64,000 bases of DNA from JAVBOW01 sp031550615 (GTDB lineage Bacteria > Bacteroidota > Bacteroidia > Bacteroidales > Rikenellaceae): assembly GCA_031550615.1 (NCBI GenBank), contig JAVBOL010000015.1, positions 1 through 64,000 of the forward strand, written 5' to 3'. Numbering within the stretch: the stretch's first letter is position 1; every line of letters begins with the position of its first letter. The translations under genes were made by a program, and so were the position numbers. The notes beneath the pieces were generated by a model. That model saw nothing but the letters and a program-made list of their open reading frames with translations, did no database searches and was not told where the DNA came from. Of the stretch, positions 25,287-34,722 are shown piece by piece.

Positions 25287-26900
25287 ATGACGACTATGGG
25301 ACACTTCAGAATCATATCAATGTCGCTTGCGGTCATGGCATGCGGGTTTCTGACCTCATGTTACGACAGCAAAGACGACGAGAGGTACTCCTCGATCCCC
25401 GAGCTGGCCATTTCGGGCATCGAAGAAGAGTACGTCATCACGTTGGGCAGCGGCGTCACCATCCAGCCGCAGATCGCCCAGACGGGGCGCAGCGGCGAAT
25501 CGGGGCTTACCTACGAGTGGCTGTGGATGGGCAGCAACGAACAGAAGGAAGGGATGCCATACACGGTGATCTCGACCGACCGCGACCTGGTCGATTTCAA
25601 TCCGCCGCTCCAGGCCGGCACCCACAAAATGCTCTACCGGGTGAAGGAACCCTCGACGGGGGTGCAGTGGGCATCGGAATATTTCACCTTCCATGTCGAG
25701 AATGACATCACGCGCGGGATTATGCTGCTGTGCGAGGAGGAGGGCGCCACGCGACTGCTGCACCTCAACTTCCCGCTCGGTGCGATAGTGCAGCGCAAGG
25801 AGGTTAACCTGTTCGAATTGCCGGAATTGGGTGGCCCGGTCAGCATCACGACCTATATGGACATGAACTCGCCCTATCTGAACAACACCGCGATGGCGAC
25901 CCAGTATGCGATAGTGATGCAGACACAGACCGGGGCCTACCGGCTGCGCAATACCGACCTGCATTACGAGGAGAAATACGACCTGAGTTACATGTTCACC
26001 ACCGACATGCCGCAGGGATGGCAGATCAAAAGCCTGGTCCCCTCGCGCAACAAACAAAGCAGTGTGGCCCTGATAATTGACGAGCAGGGCAATATACTGG
26101 AGTATAACATGCTGGGAAGTATGAAGATGTGGGCTGCCGGAGAATACGCCAACAGGGATTCCGGGGGTAACCTCCATCCCTCGACCGGGGACGTCGTTTG
26201 CCGCGTGCAACCCTGGATGTTCGCCGGGATAGTCTTCATGGACGAGGCGACCCGCTCGTTCTGGGGGCGTGACGGCGCGATGACCTCCTTCCTGAAATTC
26301 CCCGCAACGCCCCCTGAAGGAGGTTTCTCATACCGCGACACGAACAGCGACCTGCTTTACATGACGCACACCAACTTCAACACGGTTTTTGCCGTTCTCA
26401 GGGAGCGGACGACGGGCGAGATCAGATTACTGATGTTCTCCTTTATGGGCATAAGCGGTTACATGGCCCCGAGAGTAAACCTGGCGGTCTACCCGGCCTC
26501 GCCCGGCGCCCCGCTGCCGGGGATAGAACAGGCGAGGGGCTATGCGGTGGCGTTCAACAACTCTATCGGCAAGAACTCGCTGTTCTTCTACTCCACCGCC
26601 ACCGACGTGTATGTATATAACTTGTACGACTTTACGGTCAAGAACGTCTACACCGCGCCCTCGGGGAGCAGCATCGCCATGATACGCATGCTTGACATGT
26701 TCCCGGTGGCCGACAACCTGCTGGTGGTCACCCGCGACGCTTCGAAGTCCTCTTCGGAGTGCGACGCGGTCACCATATTCACGATCAGGGACACTTACGG
26801 CGATCTGACCGTCGCTAAATCGGGCCCGATAGGGGCGAGTGAAGATATGCATTGGGAGGGATTGCCGCATATCGTGTCGCTGGACTGGAAACAACTTTAA
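25287..26900 (+). CDS. PKD-like family lipoprotein
   Basis: A 537-residue lipoprotein (lipobox LTSC). Residues about 40-140 form a PKD-like beta-sandwich (LTYEWLWMGSN and MLYRVKEPSTGVQWASEYF). The rest looks like a beta-propeller or other repeated beta structure without catalytic motifs I can name. It lies 10 bases after the DUF4843 gene, so it is made with the uptake complex. Its job may be ligand capture or scaffolding on the cell surface. An ATG three codons downstream is an alternative start. Confidence 0.8.
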   Translation: MTTMGHFRIISMSLAVMACGFLTSCYDSKDDERYSSIPELAISGIEEEYVITLGSGVTIQPQIAQTGRSGESGLTYEWLWMGSNEQKEGMPYTVISTDRDLVDFNPPLQAGTHKMLYRVKEPSTGVQWASEYFTFHVENDITRGIMLLCEEEGATRLLHLNFPLGAIVQRKEVNLFELPELGGPVSITTYMDMNSPYLNNTAMATQYAIVMQTQTGAYRLRNTDLHYEEKYDLSYMFTTDMPQGWQIKSLVPSRNKQSSVALIIDEQGNILEYNMLGSMKMWAAGEYANRDSGGNLHPSTGDVVCRVQPWMFAGIVFMDEATRSFWGRDGAMTSFLKFPATPPEGGFSYRDTNSDLLYMTHTNFNTVFAVLRERTTGEIRLLMFSFMGISGYMAPRVNLAVYPASPGAPLPGIEQARGYAVAFNNSIGKNSLFFYSTATDVYVYNLYDFTVKNVYTAPSGSSIAMIRMLDMFPVADNLLVVTRDASKSSSECDAVTIFTIRDTYGDLTVAKSGPIGASEDMHWEGLPHIVSLDWKQL

Positions 26901-26917
26901 ATTTAATAAGACCGATT

Positions 26918-28324
26918 ATGAAACCGCTATTCAGATGTATGCCGGTCATGTTACTGGCGATCGTGTTCTACGGATTTTCCGCAGACAAAACCTGCGTGGT
27001 CAACGTAGAGTGGACCTCGGGCATCAAGCCCGTCGAGCTGAAACTCTACCGGGTGACCGATGGCCGCACCGTCCAGGTGGCTGCCGCGGCACCGGACCCC
27101 GACGGAAAGTTCCGCTTCACTTTCACGCCGGATTCGGGTGCATTCCACGTGGTGGGGATGAACGACATACGCGAGATAGGCAACTATACGGTCTACCTCA
27201 AGCCTGGCGATCGGCTCGATATGCTCGCCGGCGACAAAGGCTGGAGCCCAGGCCATACGTGCAGCCCGGAGAATGCCGCGCTGTATGAGTGGTACGGTTT
27301 CATGCGTCCGCTCACCGAGATCACGGCGGTCTACCGCTCGGACAAGGGTTATCAGGAGTTCTTCCCGTTATTGGAGCAAAAAACTGCGGCGGCGCCGGGG
27401 TGGGTATCCCCGCCGACAGGCAATGCGGCATTCGACCGTGCTTTCGAGGGCTACCGCCAGGCCGACCTGGCTTTCGCGGCACTCTCTTTCCTCAGTTCGG
27501 GGAGCCTGGCCAAGGCCGGGAAAGACGTGCAGTACCCCTCTTTGTACAAAAACATGGACATACGCACCCTGGCGGTTGACAATATCGTGCCTGACTATCC
27601 TTACGGCATGCTTATAATCTCGCTTTACCGCTACCTGGACGCGCCGCTCACGGGACGTTACACCGAAGAGGAGTTGGTAGACCTGACGGGGATGGTTTCC
27701 TATCTCGACGTACTCTTGCCGCAGATCACGGGCAGCCGCGTACGCTCACTGCTGGTGATGCAATCCCTGCGCGGGGTGACCACGCGCCCGGGCGCCGAGG
27801 CCTTTGCCGCCCGCTATGGCGGCTACCTCGATAACGACAGTCTGCGCAATGCCCTGGTTGAGAGGGCCGCCACCATGCCCGGCGTGCCCAAGGACGGGAA
27901 AGAGGCTTTCGATTTGCGTCTGCCCGACGTGAAGGGCGAAGAGCATTCGCTGTCCGACTACCGGGGCAAGGTGGTCTACGTCGATTTCTGGGCCACATGG
28001 TGCGGTCCCTGCATGGCCGAGTCGCCCCATTTTGAAAAGCTGATACATGAATACGCCGGTCGCGACGTGGTATTTATCGGCGTGTCGCTGGACGATGCGA
28101 AGACCCGCGACGCCTGGGCGGCGATGCTCACCTCGAAAAATCTTGGAGGGGTGCAACTCCTCGCCTCCGACCGTGCGGACGAGCAGGTCAACCGTCCGTT
28201 CGGCATCATGGGCATACCCCACTTCATACTCGTCGACCGCCAGGGGCGGCTGGTTTACGGATCGGCGCCCAGGCCATCGTCATTCGACATAAGGCCGGTG
28301 CTGGATGCGCTTATTGAGAATTAA
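26918..28324 (+). CDS. TlpA-like thioredoxin-fold protein, DUF4369-like N-terminus
   Basis: A 468-residue exported protein. The N-terminal ~110 residues resemble DUF4369 (VELKLYRVTDGRT, FTPDSGAFHVVG). The C-terminal ~140 residues are a TlpA/ResA-type thioredoxin domain with redox pair WCGPC (Cys362 and Cys365) and cis-Pro in GIMGIPHFILVD. ATG 26918 is chosen because it opens a signal-like segment; a longer in-frame start overlaps the PKD-like gene. It is the last gene of the uptake locus and ends in a 4-base overlap with the convergent PreA gene. It probably keeps a cysteine-containing partner or ligand reduced in the periplasm. Confidence 0.85.
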   Translation: MKPLFRCMPVMLLAIVFYGFSADKTCVVNVEWTSGIKPVELKLYRVTDGRTVQVAAAAPDPDGKFRFTFTPDSGAFHVVGMNDIREIGNYTVYLKPGDRLDMLAGDKGWSPGHTCSPENAALYEWYGFMRPLTEITAVYRSDKGYQEFFPLLEQKTAAAPGWVSPPTGNAAFDRAFEGYRQADLAFAALSFLSSGSLAKAGKDVQYPSLYKNMDIRTLAVDNIVPDYPYGMLIISLYRYLDAPLTGRYTEEELVDLTGMVSYLDVLLPQITGSRVRSLLVMQSLRGVTTRPGAEAFAARYGGYLDNDSLRNALVERAATMPGVPKDGKEAFDLRLPDVKGEEHSLSDYRGKVVYVDFWATWCGPCMAESPHFEKLIHEYAGRDVVFIGVSLDDAKTRDAWAAMLTSKNLGGVQLLASDRADEQVNRPFGIMGIPHFILVDRQGRLVYGSAPRPSSFDIRPVLDALIEN

Positions 28325-29823
28325 AAAACATACTCGCCGCGGCCTATCGCCCCGGTGGGGCACACGTGGTGGCAGAGGTGGCAGCCTACGCACCTGTCCT
28401 GCCCAAGCATCGGTTTGCGACGCCCTTCAGGTATCGTGATCGCCTGGTGGCCCCCGTCACGGCACGAAATATAGCAGCGACCGCATCCGATACATTTTCC
28501 CTGGTCGAAGACCGGATAGGAAATATGGGTGCGGTCGAGCCCGTCGGGCCGTGCGACATTCGCGGCGGCTGCGCCCACAAGCGTATTGAGGTCGGTGATG
28601 CCATTTTGCAGCATGAAGTGTTGCAGCCCCTCGCGCAGGTCGTCTATTATGCGGTAGCCGTATTGCATCACCGCAGTGCACACCTGCACGTTGGAGCTGC
28701 CCAAAAGAATGAAATCCAGCGCGTCGCGCCACGTTTCGATGCCCCCCACCCCGCTGATCGCGATTTGGGATGGTTGCAGTCCGCAGTCGAGCATCGCGAC
28801 CCATGAGTCATGCACAAAACGCAGGGCTATCGGTTTTACCCCGCGCCCGCTGTAACCCGACACGGCGGTTTTGCCGCGCACGCTGCCCCCGCAGGTGATC
28901 GAGGCGTAATCCACGCCGAAGATCGACTTGACGGTGTTTATAGCCACGATGCCCGCGGCTCCGGCGCGCATGGCGGCGGCGACGAAATCGTCGGGTTTAT
29001 CGACATTGGGGGTCAGTTTGGCGATCAGCGGAATACCGGCGCCCTCGCTTACGGCGCGCACATAACGCCCCACCAGCGCGGGATTCGCGCCGACGTCAGA
29101 GCCCATCCTTTCGCCCAACATCTGGGGGCACGAAAAGTTGCATTCCACGATGTCCGCGCCGGCCTGTTCGGACAGTCGTGCGAGTTCGCGCCACTCGTCC
29201 TCGTCGCCGCCCATTATGGAGGCGATCACCAACTTCGAGGGATAGTCGCGCTTCAGGCGGGCTATCCATTCGAAATACTCGCGATAGTCCTGCGTCGAGG
29301 TGAGCTCCAGGTTCTTAAAACCGTCGAAGGAGAGGCTCCCGCCGTGGCGCGCCACGTCGAAACGTGGCGAAACCTCGCCCGGATGCCCCATAGCGATGGT
29401 CTTGGCACACACGCCGCCCCACCCCGCATCCAGGGCTCGGGCACACATATCGTAGTCGCCAGAGATGACGCTCGACGCGAGAATGAAGGGATTTTCACAC
29501 TTAACCCCGCAAAAGTCGATCTCAAGCGATGGCAGATGCGCGGGAGCGCCCACCCCGGCGGTGTGCTCCATGATAAACGGAATGTCGACGGGGGCGTCGA
29601 CTTTAGCACGGTTGCACACCTTCAGGCACGGTTTTCCCACGCATTCGCCGCATCGGGCGGGGGCGGCCCCTGCCAGCGCCCTCGCACCCTCGCCGTTATC
29701 GAAACGCAGCGCGCACACCACCGCATAGCAGTCATAGAACGGACACGCTTTACTGCACGGCGCGTCATGGCAAAGCAGACACCTGTCCGCCTGGTCGCCG
29801 ATGTATAATCCCGGATAGTTCAT
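28321..29823 (-). CDS. preA: PreA-like dihydropyrimidine dehydrogenase with extra Fe-S cysteines
   Basis: A 500-residue flavoprotein. The N-terminal ~85 residues hold two cysteine clusters (CLLCHDAPCSKAC and CGECVGKPCLKVC) like the Fe-S domain of NADPH-dependent oxidoreductases. A FMN-type barrel like dihydroorotate dehydrogenase follows (ECNFSCPQM, AKLTPNVDKP, VSGYSGRGVKPIAL). The C-terminus has two 4Fe-4S motifs (CIGCGRCYISC and CVGCHLCHHVCP). E. coli PreA works with PreT to reduce uracil and thymine; no PreT gene is next to this one, but the N-terminal cysteines may replace part of it. It overlaps the end of the convergent TlpA gene. Confidence 0.85.
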   Translation of the reverse strand: MNYPGLYIGDQADRCLLCHDAPCSKACPFYDCYAVVCALRFDNGEGARALAGAAPARCGECVGKPCLKVCNRAKVDAPVDIPFIMEHTAGVGAPAHLPSLEIDFCGVKCENPFILASSVISGDYDMCARALDAGWGGVCAKTIAMGHPGEVSPRFDVARHGGSLSFDGFKNLELTSTQDYREYFEWIARLKRDYPSKLVIASIMGGDEDEWRELARLSEQAGADIVECNFSCPQMLGERMGSDVGANPALVGRYVRAVSEGAGIPLIAKLTPNVDKPDDFVAAAMRAGAAGIVAINTVKSIFGVDYASITCGGSVRGKTAVSGYSGRGVKPIALRFVHDSWVAMLDCGLQPSQIAISGVGGIETWRDALDFILLGSSNVQVCTAVMQYGYRIIDDLREGLQHFMLQNGITDLNTLVGAAAANVARPDGLDRTHISYPVFDQGKCIGCGRCYISCRDGGHQAITIPEGRRKPMLGQDRCVGCHLCHHVCPTGAIGRGEYVF

Positions 29824-29849
29824 CTCTGCGGTCGTTATAATATCATATA

Positions 29850-29857
29850 CAAAGTTA
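29850..29857 (-). promoter_or_regulatory. -7 box upstream of preA
   Basis: On the minus strand TAACTTTG fits TAnnTTTG and lies 27 bases before the start codon. No clear -33 box is seen. Confidence 0.5.
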
Positions 29858-29897
29858 AACTTTTATAGTTAAGGCTGGCAGTTACGGCATAATAAAT

Positions 29898-29905
29898 TAT
29901 CTTTG
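29898..29905 (+). promoter_or_regulatory. -7 box upstream of the MFS exporter gene
   Basis: TATCTTTG fits TAnnTTTG exactly and ends 24 bases before the ATG. No TTTG-like -33 box is present at 19-21 bp. Confidence 0.55.
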
Positions 29906-29929
29906 CGGCTCATTTTTCATTTCCGCACC

Positions 29930-31129
29930 ATGAAACAAGGCAACAACGCCCAGGGCGTTTCGCTCTCCATACTGCTGTCGCTGAGCCTCGCGCACTGCTT
30001 CAACGACATGTTCCAGTCGATACTTTCGGCCTCGTATCCCGTCATCAAAGAGTCGATGGGCCTGAACTTCTCACAGATCGGGCTTATCGCCCTGGTCTAC
30101 CAGATATGCTCTTCGGTATTCCAACCCGTTTTCGGTATCGCATTCGACAAATACCCCAATCCGCGCTACCTGAGCATCAGCACCATTTCGGCCCTGATCG
30201 GCCTTGCCCTACTCGCCTTTTCGACCGAAATGTGGAGCGCGCTAATAGCCGTCACCTTTATCGGCCTCGGCTCGGCGTTCTTTCACCCCGAGGGGTCACG
30301 CCTCACGCATATCGCATCGAAGGGCCGGCACGGGCTGGCGCAATCCATATTCCAGGTGGGCGGCAACTTCGGCGGCTCGATAGGCCCGTTGCTCGCCGCG
30401 GCGATCATCGCGCCCTACGGACAGCGCTACATCGCCGTCTTCGCAGGTCTGTCGATAATTTCGCTGCTGACCAAACGCCCGCTGGTGCGCTGGCAGAAAC
30501 TAAACATACTCAGGGAAAAGAGCGCACACAGAAAGGTCGCCGCCGTACACCGTATCAGGCTATCCAAGAACAAGATATATTTTTCACTCGGACTGCTGCT
30601 CGTGCTCATATTCTCGAAATACGTCTACACGGCCAGCCTTACGAACTTCTACACATTCTACCTTATCGAGAAATTCGGCGTAAGCACCGCCCAGTCGCAG
30701 GTGTTCCTATTCATATACCTTTTCGCCGCGGCGGCGGGCACGTTCCTCGGAGGCCCGATCGGCGACCGGGTGGGACGCAAATGGGTCATCTGGGTTTCTA
30801 TACTCGGCACGGCGCCATTCGCCCTGATAATGCCACACGTTGGCCTCGCGTGGACCTGCATCATGAGCGTGCTGGTCGGATTCATCCTTTCGTCGGCATT
30901 TTCTGCCATACTGGTCTACGCCCAGGAGTTGCTGCCCACCAAGGTGGGATTGATCTCGGGGCTCTTCTTCGGGTTGGCTTTCGGCATCGCCGGCATAGCT
31001 GCAGCCGTGCTGGGTAACGTGGCCGACGCGCACGGCGTGGCATACGTATATAAAGTGTGCGCGTATATGCCTCTGCTGGGCGCTGTGGCGCTGTTCCTGC
31101 CCAATGTCAGGGCAAAAGGGAGGCAGTAA
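29930..31129 (+). CDS. MFS transporter, Fsr (fosmidomycin resistance)-like
   Basis: A 399-residue protein with about 12 membrane helices. LAHCFNDMFQSILSASYPVIKE near the start and FFHPEGSRLTHIASKGRHGL in the second quarter are like the Fsr branch of the MFS, and GGPIGDRVGRKWVIW is the loop 8-9 motif. Fsr proteins export fosmidomycin and related compounds, but the natural substrate in gut bacteria is unknown. ATG 29930 fits the promoter just upstream; a longer in-frame start overlaps the -7 box. The next gene has its own promoter. Confidence 0.82.
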   Translation: MKQGNNAQGVSLSILLSLSLAHCFNDMFQSILSASYPVIKESMGLNFSQIGLIALVYQICSSVFQPVFGIAFDKYPNPRYLSISTISALIGLALLAFSTEMWSALIAVTFIGLGSAFFHPEGSRLTHIASKGRHGLAQSIFQVGGNFGGSIGPLLAAAIIAPYGQRYIAVFAGLSIISLLTKRPLVRWQKLNILREKSAHRKVAAVHRIRLSKNKIYFSLGLLLVLIFSKYVYTASLTNFYTFYLIEKFGVSTAQSQVFLFIYLFAAAAGTFLGGPIGDRVGRKWVIWVSILGTAPFALIMPHVGLAWTCIMSVLVGFILSSAFSAILVYAQELLPTKVGLISGLFFGLAFGIAGIAAAVLGNVADAHGVAYVYKVCAYMPLLGAVALFLPNVRAKGRQ

Positions 31130-31142
31130 GCCTTTTTTTAGC

Positions 31143-31150
31143 TACCTTTG
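31143..31150 (+). promoter_or_regulatory. -7 box of the nhaP promoter
   Basis: TACCTTTG fits TAnnTTTG. Transcription should start near 31156, only about a dozen bases before the ATG at 31169, so the leader is very short. A TTG at 31148 lies inside the promoter and cannot be the start codon. Confidence 0.6.
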
Positions 31151-31168
31151 GCGGACAATATTCCGCCA

Positions 31169-32503
31169 ATGGGCTCATACACCATAGTCATAGCAATGCT
31201 TGCGGTGGCGATAGGGCTTTATCCGCTCGCCTCCAAATTCAACCTCCCCTACCCTGTCCTGCAGATGGCGGCGGGTATCGCCGTGGGCTTCATTCCCGGC
31301 TTCGAGGGGCTGTCGATCAATCCCGAGGTCGTATTTCTGATCTTCCTGCCGCCTATGCTCTATGACGCGGCGTACAACATCTCGAACCGCGACTTCCGCC
31401 AGAATATCAACACCATATCGCTGCTGGCCATAACGCTCGTGTTCATCACCACCACCGGCATTGCCGTGGTGGCGCGCTACTGCATCCCGGGCATGACCTG
31501 GCCGCTGGCGTTCGTGCTGGGCGCGATACTTTCACCTCCCGACGCCATCGCCGCGTCGGGCGTGACAAAAGGGCTGTCGCTGCCCCACCGTTCGGCGACC
31601 ATACTCGAAGGCGAAAGCCTTATCAACGACGCATCTGCGCTGGTGGCGTTCCGTTTCGCGGTGGCCTCGGTGGCCGGCAGCGCGTTCGTCTTCTGGAAGG
31701 CGGGATTGCTGTTCCTCGTTTCGCTGGGCGGCGGTCTTCTCGCCGGCTGGATCATGTGGAAGGCCTTTGCCTTGATAAACAGGCGCTTTCGGCTCAACAG
31801 CTCGGTTATCGTAAGCCTTAACCTGATGTTGCCTTTCGTGGCCTACCTCGTTGCCGAGGAGCTGCACGTGTCGGGCGTGATCGCCGTGGTGACCGTGGGG
31901 CTGGCGATATCGGGGCACAAGCACAAATTCACACGCCAGGTCAGGGTGCAGTCGAAATCGGTGTGGGATACGGCGATATTCATACTCGGGGGGTTGATCT
32001 TCCTGATGATCGGCCTCGAATTGCCACATGTGATGGACGACATACCCCGCCGCGCGTTCCTGCCGCTTCTGGGCACTTCGGTGCTGATATTCATCGTCGC
32101 GCTGGCAATCCGCATGGCTGTGGTTTTCTGGCACAAACGCGACTCGGAGCAGAAAATAGAGCGCTTCAAGGAGCGTTTCGGCGAACTGGACGAAACCAGC
32201 GCACGATGGAAACGCTTCGACCGCCGTGTACACCGCCGCGCCGATTGGGTCAGGCATTTCGAGCCCCTGGCCTTCCGCGACTGTTTTATTATAGGATGGA
32301 GCGGCATGCGCGGCATCGTTTCGCTGGCTGCGGCACTATCTTTGCCGTTGCTGATGAGCGACGGCAGCGCATTCCCCATGCGCAACAGCATCATATTCGT
32401 GAGCGTTACAACGGTCATACTGATGCTGGTGGTACAGGGGCTCGGTCTGCCGGTACTCATGAAGATACTCAGGCGCAAAGAGTGCCAGGGCGAAAAACAG
32501 TAA
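31169..32503 (+). CDS. nhaP: Na+/H+ antiporter, CPA1/NhaP type
   Basis: A 444-residue membrane protein with about 12 helices. FLIFLPPMLYDAAYN and GAILSPPDAIAASGVTKGL are the typical CPA1 motifs, the latter holding the ion-binding Asp pair region, and IIGWSGMRGIVSLAAALSLP is the late conserved helix. The C-terminal end is short, without a regulatory tail. It should exchange sodium or potassium for protons and so help with pH and salt balance. NDH-2 follows after only 3 bases, so the antiporter is probably translated with it. Confidence 0.85.
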   Translation: MGSYTIVIAMLAVAIGLYPLASKFNLPYPVLQMAAGIAVGFIPGFEGLSINPEVVFLIFLPPMLYDAAYNISNRDFRQNINTISLLAITLVFITTTGIAVVARYCIPGMTWPLAFVLGAILSPPDAIAASGVTKGLSLPHRSATILEGESLINDASALVAFRFAVASVAGSAFVFWKAGLLFLVSLGGGLLAGWIMWKAFALINRRFRLNSSVIVSLNLMLPFVAYLVAEELHVSGVIAVVTVGLAISGHKHKFTRQVRVQSKSVWDTAIFILGGLIFLMIGLELPHVMDDIPRRAFLPLLGTSVLIFIVALAIRMAVVFWHKRDSEQKIERFKERFGELDETSARWKRFDRRVHRRADWVRHFEPLAFRDCFIIGWSGMRGIVSLAAALSLPLLMSDGSAFPMRNSIIFVSVTTVILMLVVQGLGLPVLMKILRRKECQGEKQ

Positions 32504-32506
32504 ATT

Positions 32507-33790
32507 ATGACCATCCCCGATACGCGTAAAAAAAGGGTTGTTGTGGTCGGGGGCGGATTCGCCGGGCTGGCCGTGGCCGGCAAACTCGACCGGAGGCTGT
32601 TCCAGGTCGTACTGATCGACCGCAACAACTACCACCAATTCCCACCCCTGCTCTACCAGGTGGCCTCCTCCGGCCTCGCCTCGGGTTCGATCAGCTTCCC
32701 CTACCGCAAACTTATGCGCGGAAGGCGCGATCTGCACTTCCGCCTGGCCGAGGTGACCGGCGTCGATACGGCCTCCAGGCGCATCGAGACCTCCATCGGG
32801 CCGCTCCGTTATGACTACCTGGTGCTGGCGGCGGGCACGACCACCAACTTTTTCGGCAACGCATCCATACGGGAGGCCGCGCTGCCTATGAAAACCCTGA
32901 CCGAGGCGCTGGAATTGCGCAACAGCCTTCTGCTCAACCTCGAAAAGGCTATCAACACGACAGATGACGCCGAGCGCGACGCCCTGCTGAATATCGTGGT
33001 GGTCGGCGGGGGTGCCACAGGTGTGGAGGTCGCCGGGTCGCTGGCCGAGATGAAACGTTTCGTAGTGCCCAACGACTATCCCGAGCTGGACTCCTCCCGC
33101 ATGAGGATCATCCTATTAGAGGGCGGCGACCGGCTTCTGGGCGCGATGTCCCCCCAGGCGTCCGCCGCCTCGGAGCGTTTCCTGCGCGACATGGGCGTGG
33201 AGGTGATGACCTCAAGCCGCGTCACAGGTTACGACGGACAGAGGGTGGCGCTCGCCAACGGTAAAAGCATCGCCACGCGCACCCTGATCTGGGTCAGCGG
33301 CGTGGTGGCGGAAACTTTCACGGGACTCGATCCGACATTACAGGGGCGCGGCGGACGCATCGCGGTCGACAGGCACAACGCCGTGGCGGGTGCGCCGGGG
33401 GTCTATGCCCTGGGCGATATTTGTCTGCTTTCCGAGCCGGACTACCCTCTCGGGCATCCGCAGGTAGCCCCGGTGGCCATACAGCAAGGACAGCTATTGG
33501 CGCGCAACCTGCGCGCGCTGGAATGCGGGCAGCCGTTGCGCGAATTCCGTTACCGCGACAAGGGGGCACTCGCCACGGTGGGACGCAACAAGGCCGTCGC
33601 CGACATCGCGGGGCTGCACCTGAGCGGTTTTTGGGCGTGGGCGGTGTGGATGCTGGTGCACCTGCGCTCGATACTCGGGGTGCGCAATAAACTCGCCGTG
33701 CTGGTCGACTGGGTCTGGAATTACTTCACTTACGACCGCTCGACACGTTTCATACTCTTCATCCCCAGGCCCAAAGGCCATAATTCATAA
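32507..33790 (+). CDS. ndh: Type II NADH dehydrogenase (NDH-2)
   Basis: A 427-residue flavoprotein with two dinucleotide-binding motifs: FAD at VVVGGGFAGLAVAGKL (about residues 10-25) and NAD at IVVVGGGATGVEVAGSLAEM (about residues 165-184). NNYHQFPPLLYQVASSGLA is characteristic of NDH-2, and GDICLLSEPDYPLGHPQVAPV is the FAD-contacting strand near the end. A final amphipathic region should bind the membrane. It oxidises NADH and passes electrons to quinone without pumping ions. Its pairing with an antiporter gene suggests joint control of ion and redox balance. Confidence 0.88.
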   Translation: MTIPDTRKKRVVVVGGGFAGLAVAGKLDRRLFQVVLIDRNNYHQFPPLLYQVASSGLASGSISFPYRKLMRGRRDLHFRLAEVTGVDTASRRIETSIGPLRYDYLVLAAGTTTNFFGNASIREAALPMKTLTEALELRNSLLLNLEKAINTTDDAERDALLNIVVVGGGATGVEVAGSLAEMKRFVVPNDYPELDSSRMRIILLEGGDRLLGAMSPQASAASERFLRDMGVEVMTSSRVTGYDGQRVALANGKSIATRTLIWVSGVVAETFTGLDPTLQGRGGRIAVDRHNAVAGAPGVYALGDICLLSEPDYPLGHPQVAPVAIQQGQLLARNLRALECGQPLREFRYRDKGALATVGRNKAVADIAGLHLSGFWAWAVWMLVHLRSILGVRNKLAVLVDWVWNYFTYDRSTRFILFIPRPKGHNS

Positions 33791-33796
33791 TTCAAA

Positions 33797-34699
33797 ATGT
33801 GGCTGACCCTGGCCTTTACATCCGCACTGCTCCTCGGATTTTATGACGTAGCCAAGAAACACGCCCTTCACGGCAACGCCGTGCTGCCGGTGCTGCTTCT
33901 CAACACGATCTTTTCGTCGCTGGTTTTCCTGCCTTTCATCGTCCTGTCGGAGGCTGCGCCCGTATGGATGCAGTCGCACCCGGCCATTTATGTGCCCGGG
34001 GCCGGGTGGCGGGAGCATGGGCTGATACTCATAAAGTCGGTTATCGTGCTCAGTTCATGGATATTCGGCTATTTCGGCATGAAGCACCTGCCGCTGACCA
34101 TAGTGGGACCTATCAATGCCACCAGGCCGGTAATGGTGCTCGTGGGCGCGATGCTGCTTTTCGGCGAAAGGCTGAATTTGCTGCAATGGACTGGGGTGCT
34201 GCTGGGGGTGACATCGTTCTTCATGCTCAGCCGCTCTGGTAAAAAGGAGGGTATAAATTTCCGCAACGACAAATGGATCGCCTTCGTCGTGCTGGCCGCC
34301 ATTACCGGCGCGGTGAGCGGCCTGTACGATAAGTTCCTGATGCAAAGCCTCTCGCCGATGCTCGTGCAGTCGTGGTATAACGTCTACCAGGCGGCGATAA
34401 TGGGCGCGATAATCATGTTCATGTGGTGGCCCTCGCGCCATAAGACCACGCCTTTCGTGTGGAAATGGAGCATCCCGGCGATCTCGCTGCTGCTCTGCGC
34501 CGCCGACTTCGCCTATTTCTATTCGCTCAGTCTGCCGGATTCGATGATCTCGGTCGTGTCGATGATACGCCGCGGCAGCGTGGTGGTGTCTTTCGGGTTC
34601 GGGGCTATGCTGTTCCGAGAGAAAAACCTGCGCAGCAAGGCGCTCGACCTTGCGCTGGTGCTGGTCGGCATGGTGTTCCTCTACTTCGGCAGCCGTTAA
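33797..34699 (+). CDS. EamA/DMT-family transporter
   Basis: A 300-residue protein with about ten hydrophobic segments in two EamA repeats. GPINATRPVMVLVGAMLLFGERL and the second-half counterpart MISVVSMIRRGSVVVSF are typical. Its substrate cannot be predicted; the family includes exporters of amino acids, sugars and drugs. It starts 6 bases after NDH-2, so it is probably the last gene of that transcript. The ThrE-type genes on the other strand end 23 bases away, without a clear terminator. Confidence 0.8.
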   Translation: MWLTLAFTSALLLGFYDVAKKHALHGNAVLPVLLLNTIFSSLVFLPFIVLSEAAPVWMQSHPAIYVPGAGWREHGLILIKSVIVLSSWIFGYFGMKHLPLTIVGPINATRPVMVLVGAMLLFGERLNLLQWTGVLLGVTSFFMLSRSGKKEGINFRNDKWIAFVVLAAITGAVSGLYDKFLMQSLSPMLVQSWYNVYQAAIMGAIIMFMWWPSRHKTTPFVWKWSIPAISLLLCAADFAYFYSLSLPDSMISVVSMIRRGSVVVSFGFGAMLFREKNLRSKALDLALVLVGMVFLYFGSR

Positions 34700-34722
34700 T
34701 CCGGCACCGCGTAAGGCGTCTT

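Noticed and set aside
31148..31168. TTG start codon for nhaP
   Set aside because: It falls within the -7 box; the ATG at 31169 fits the promoter and the family.
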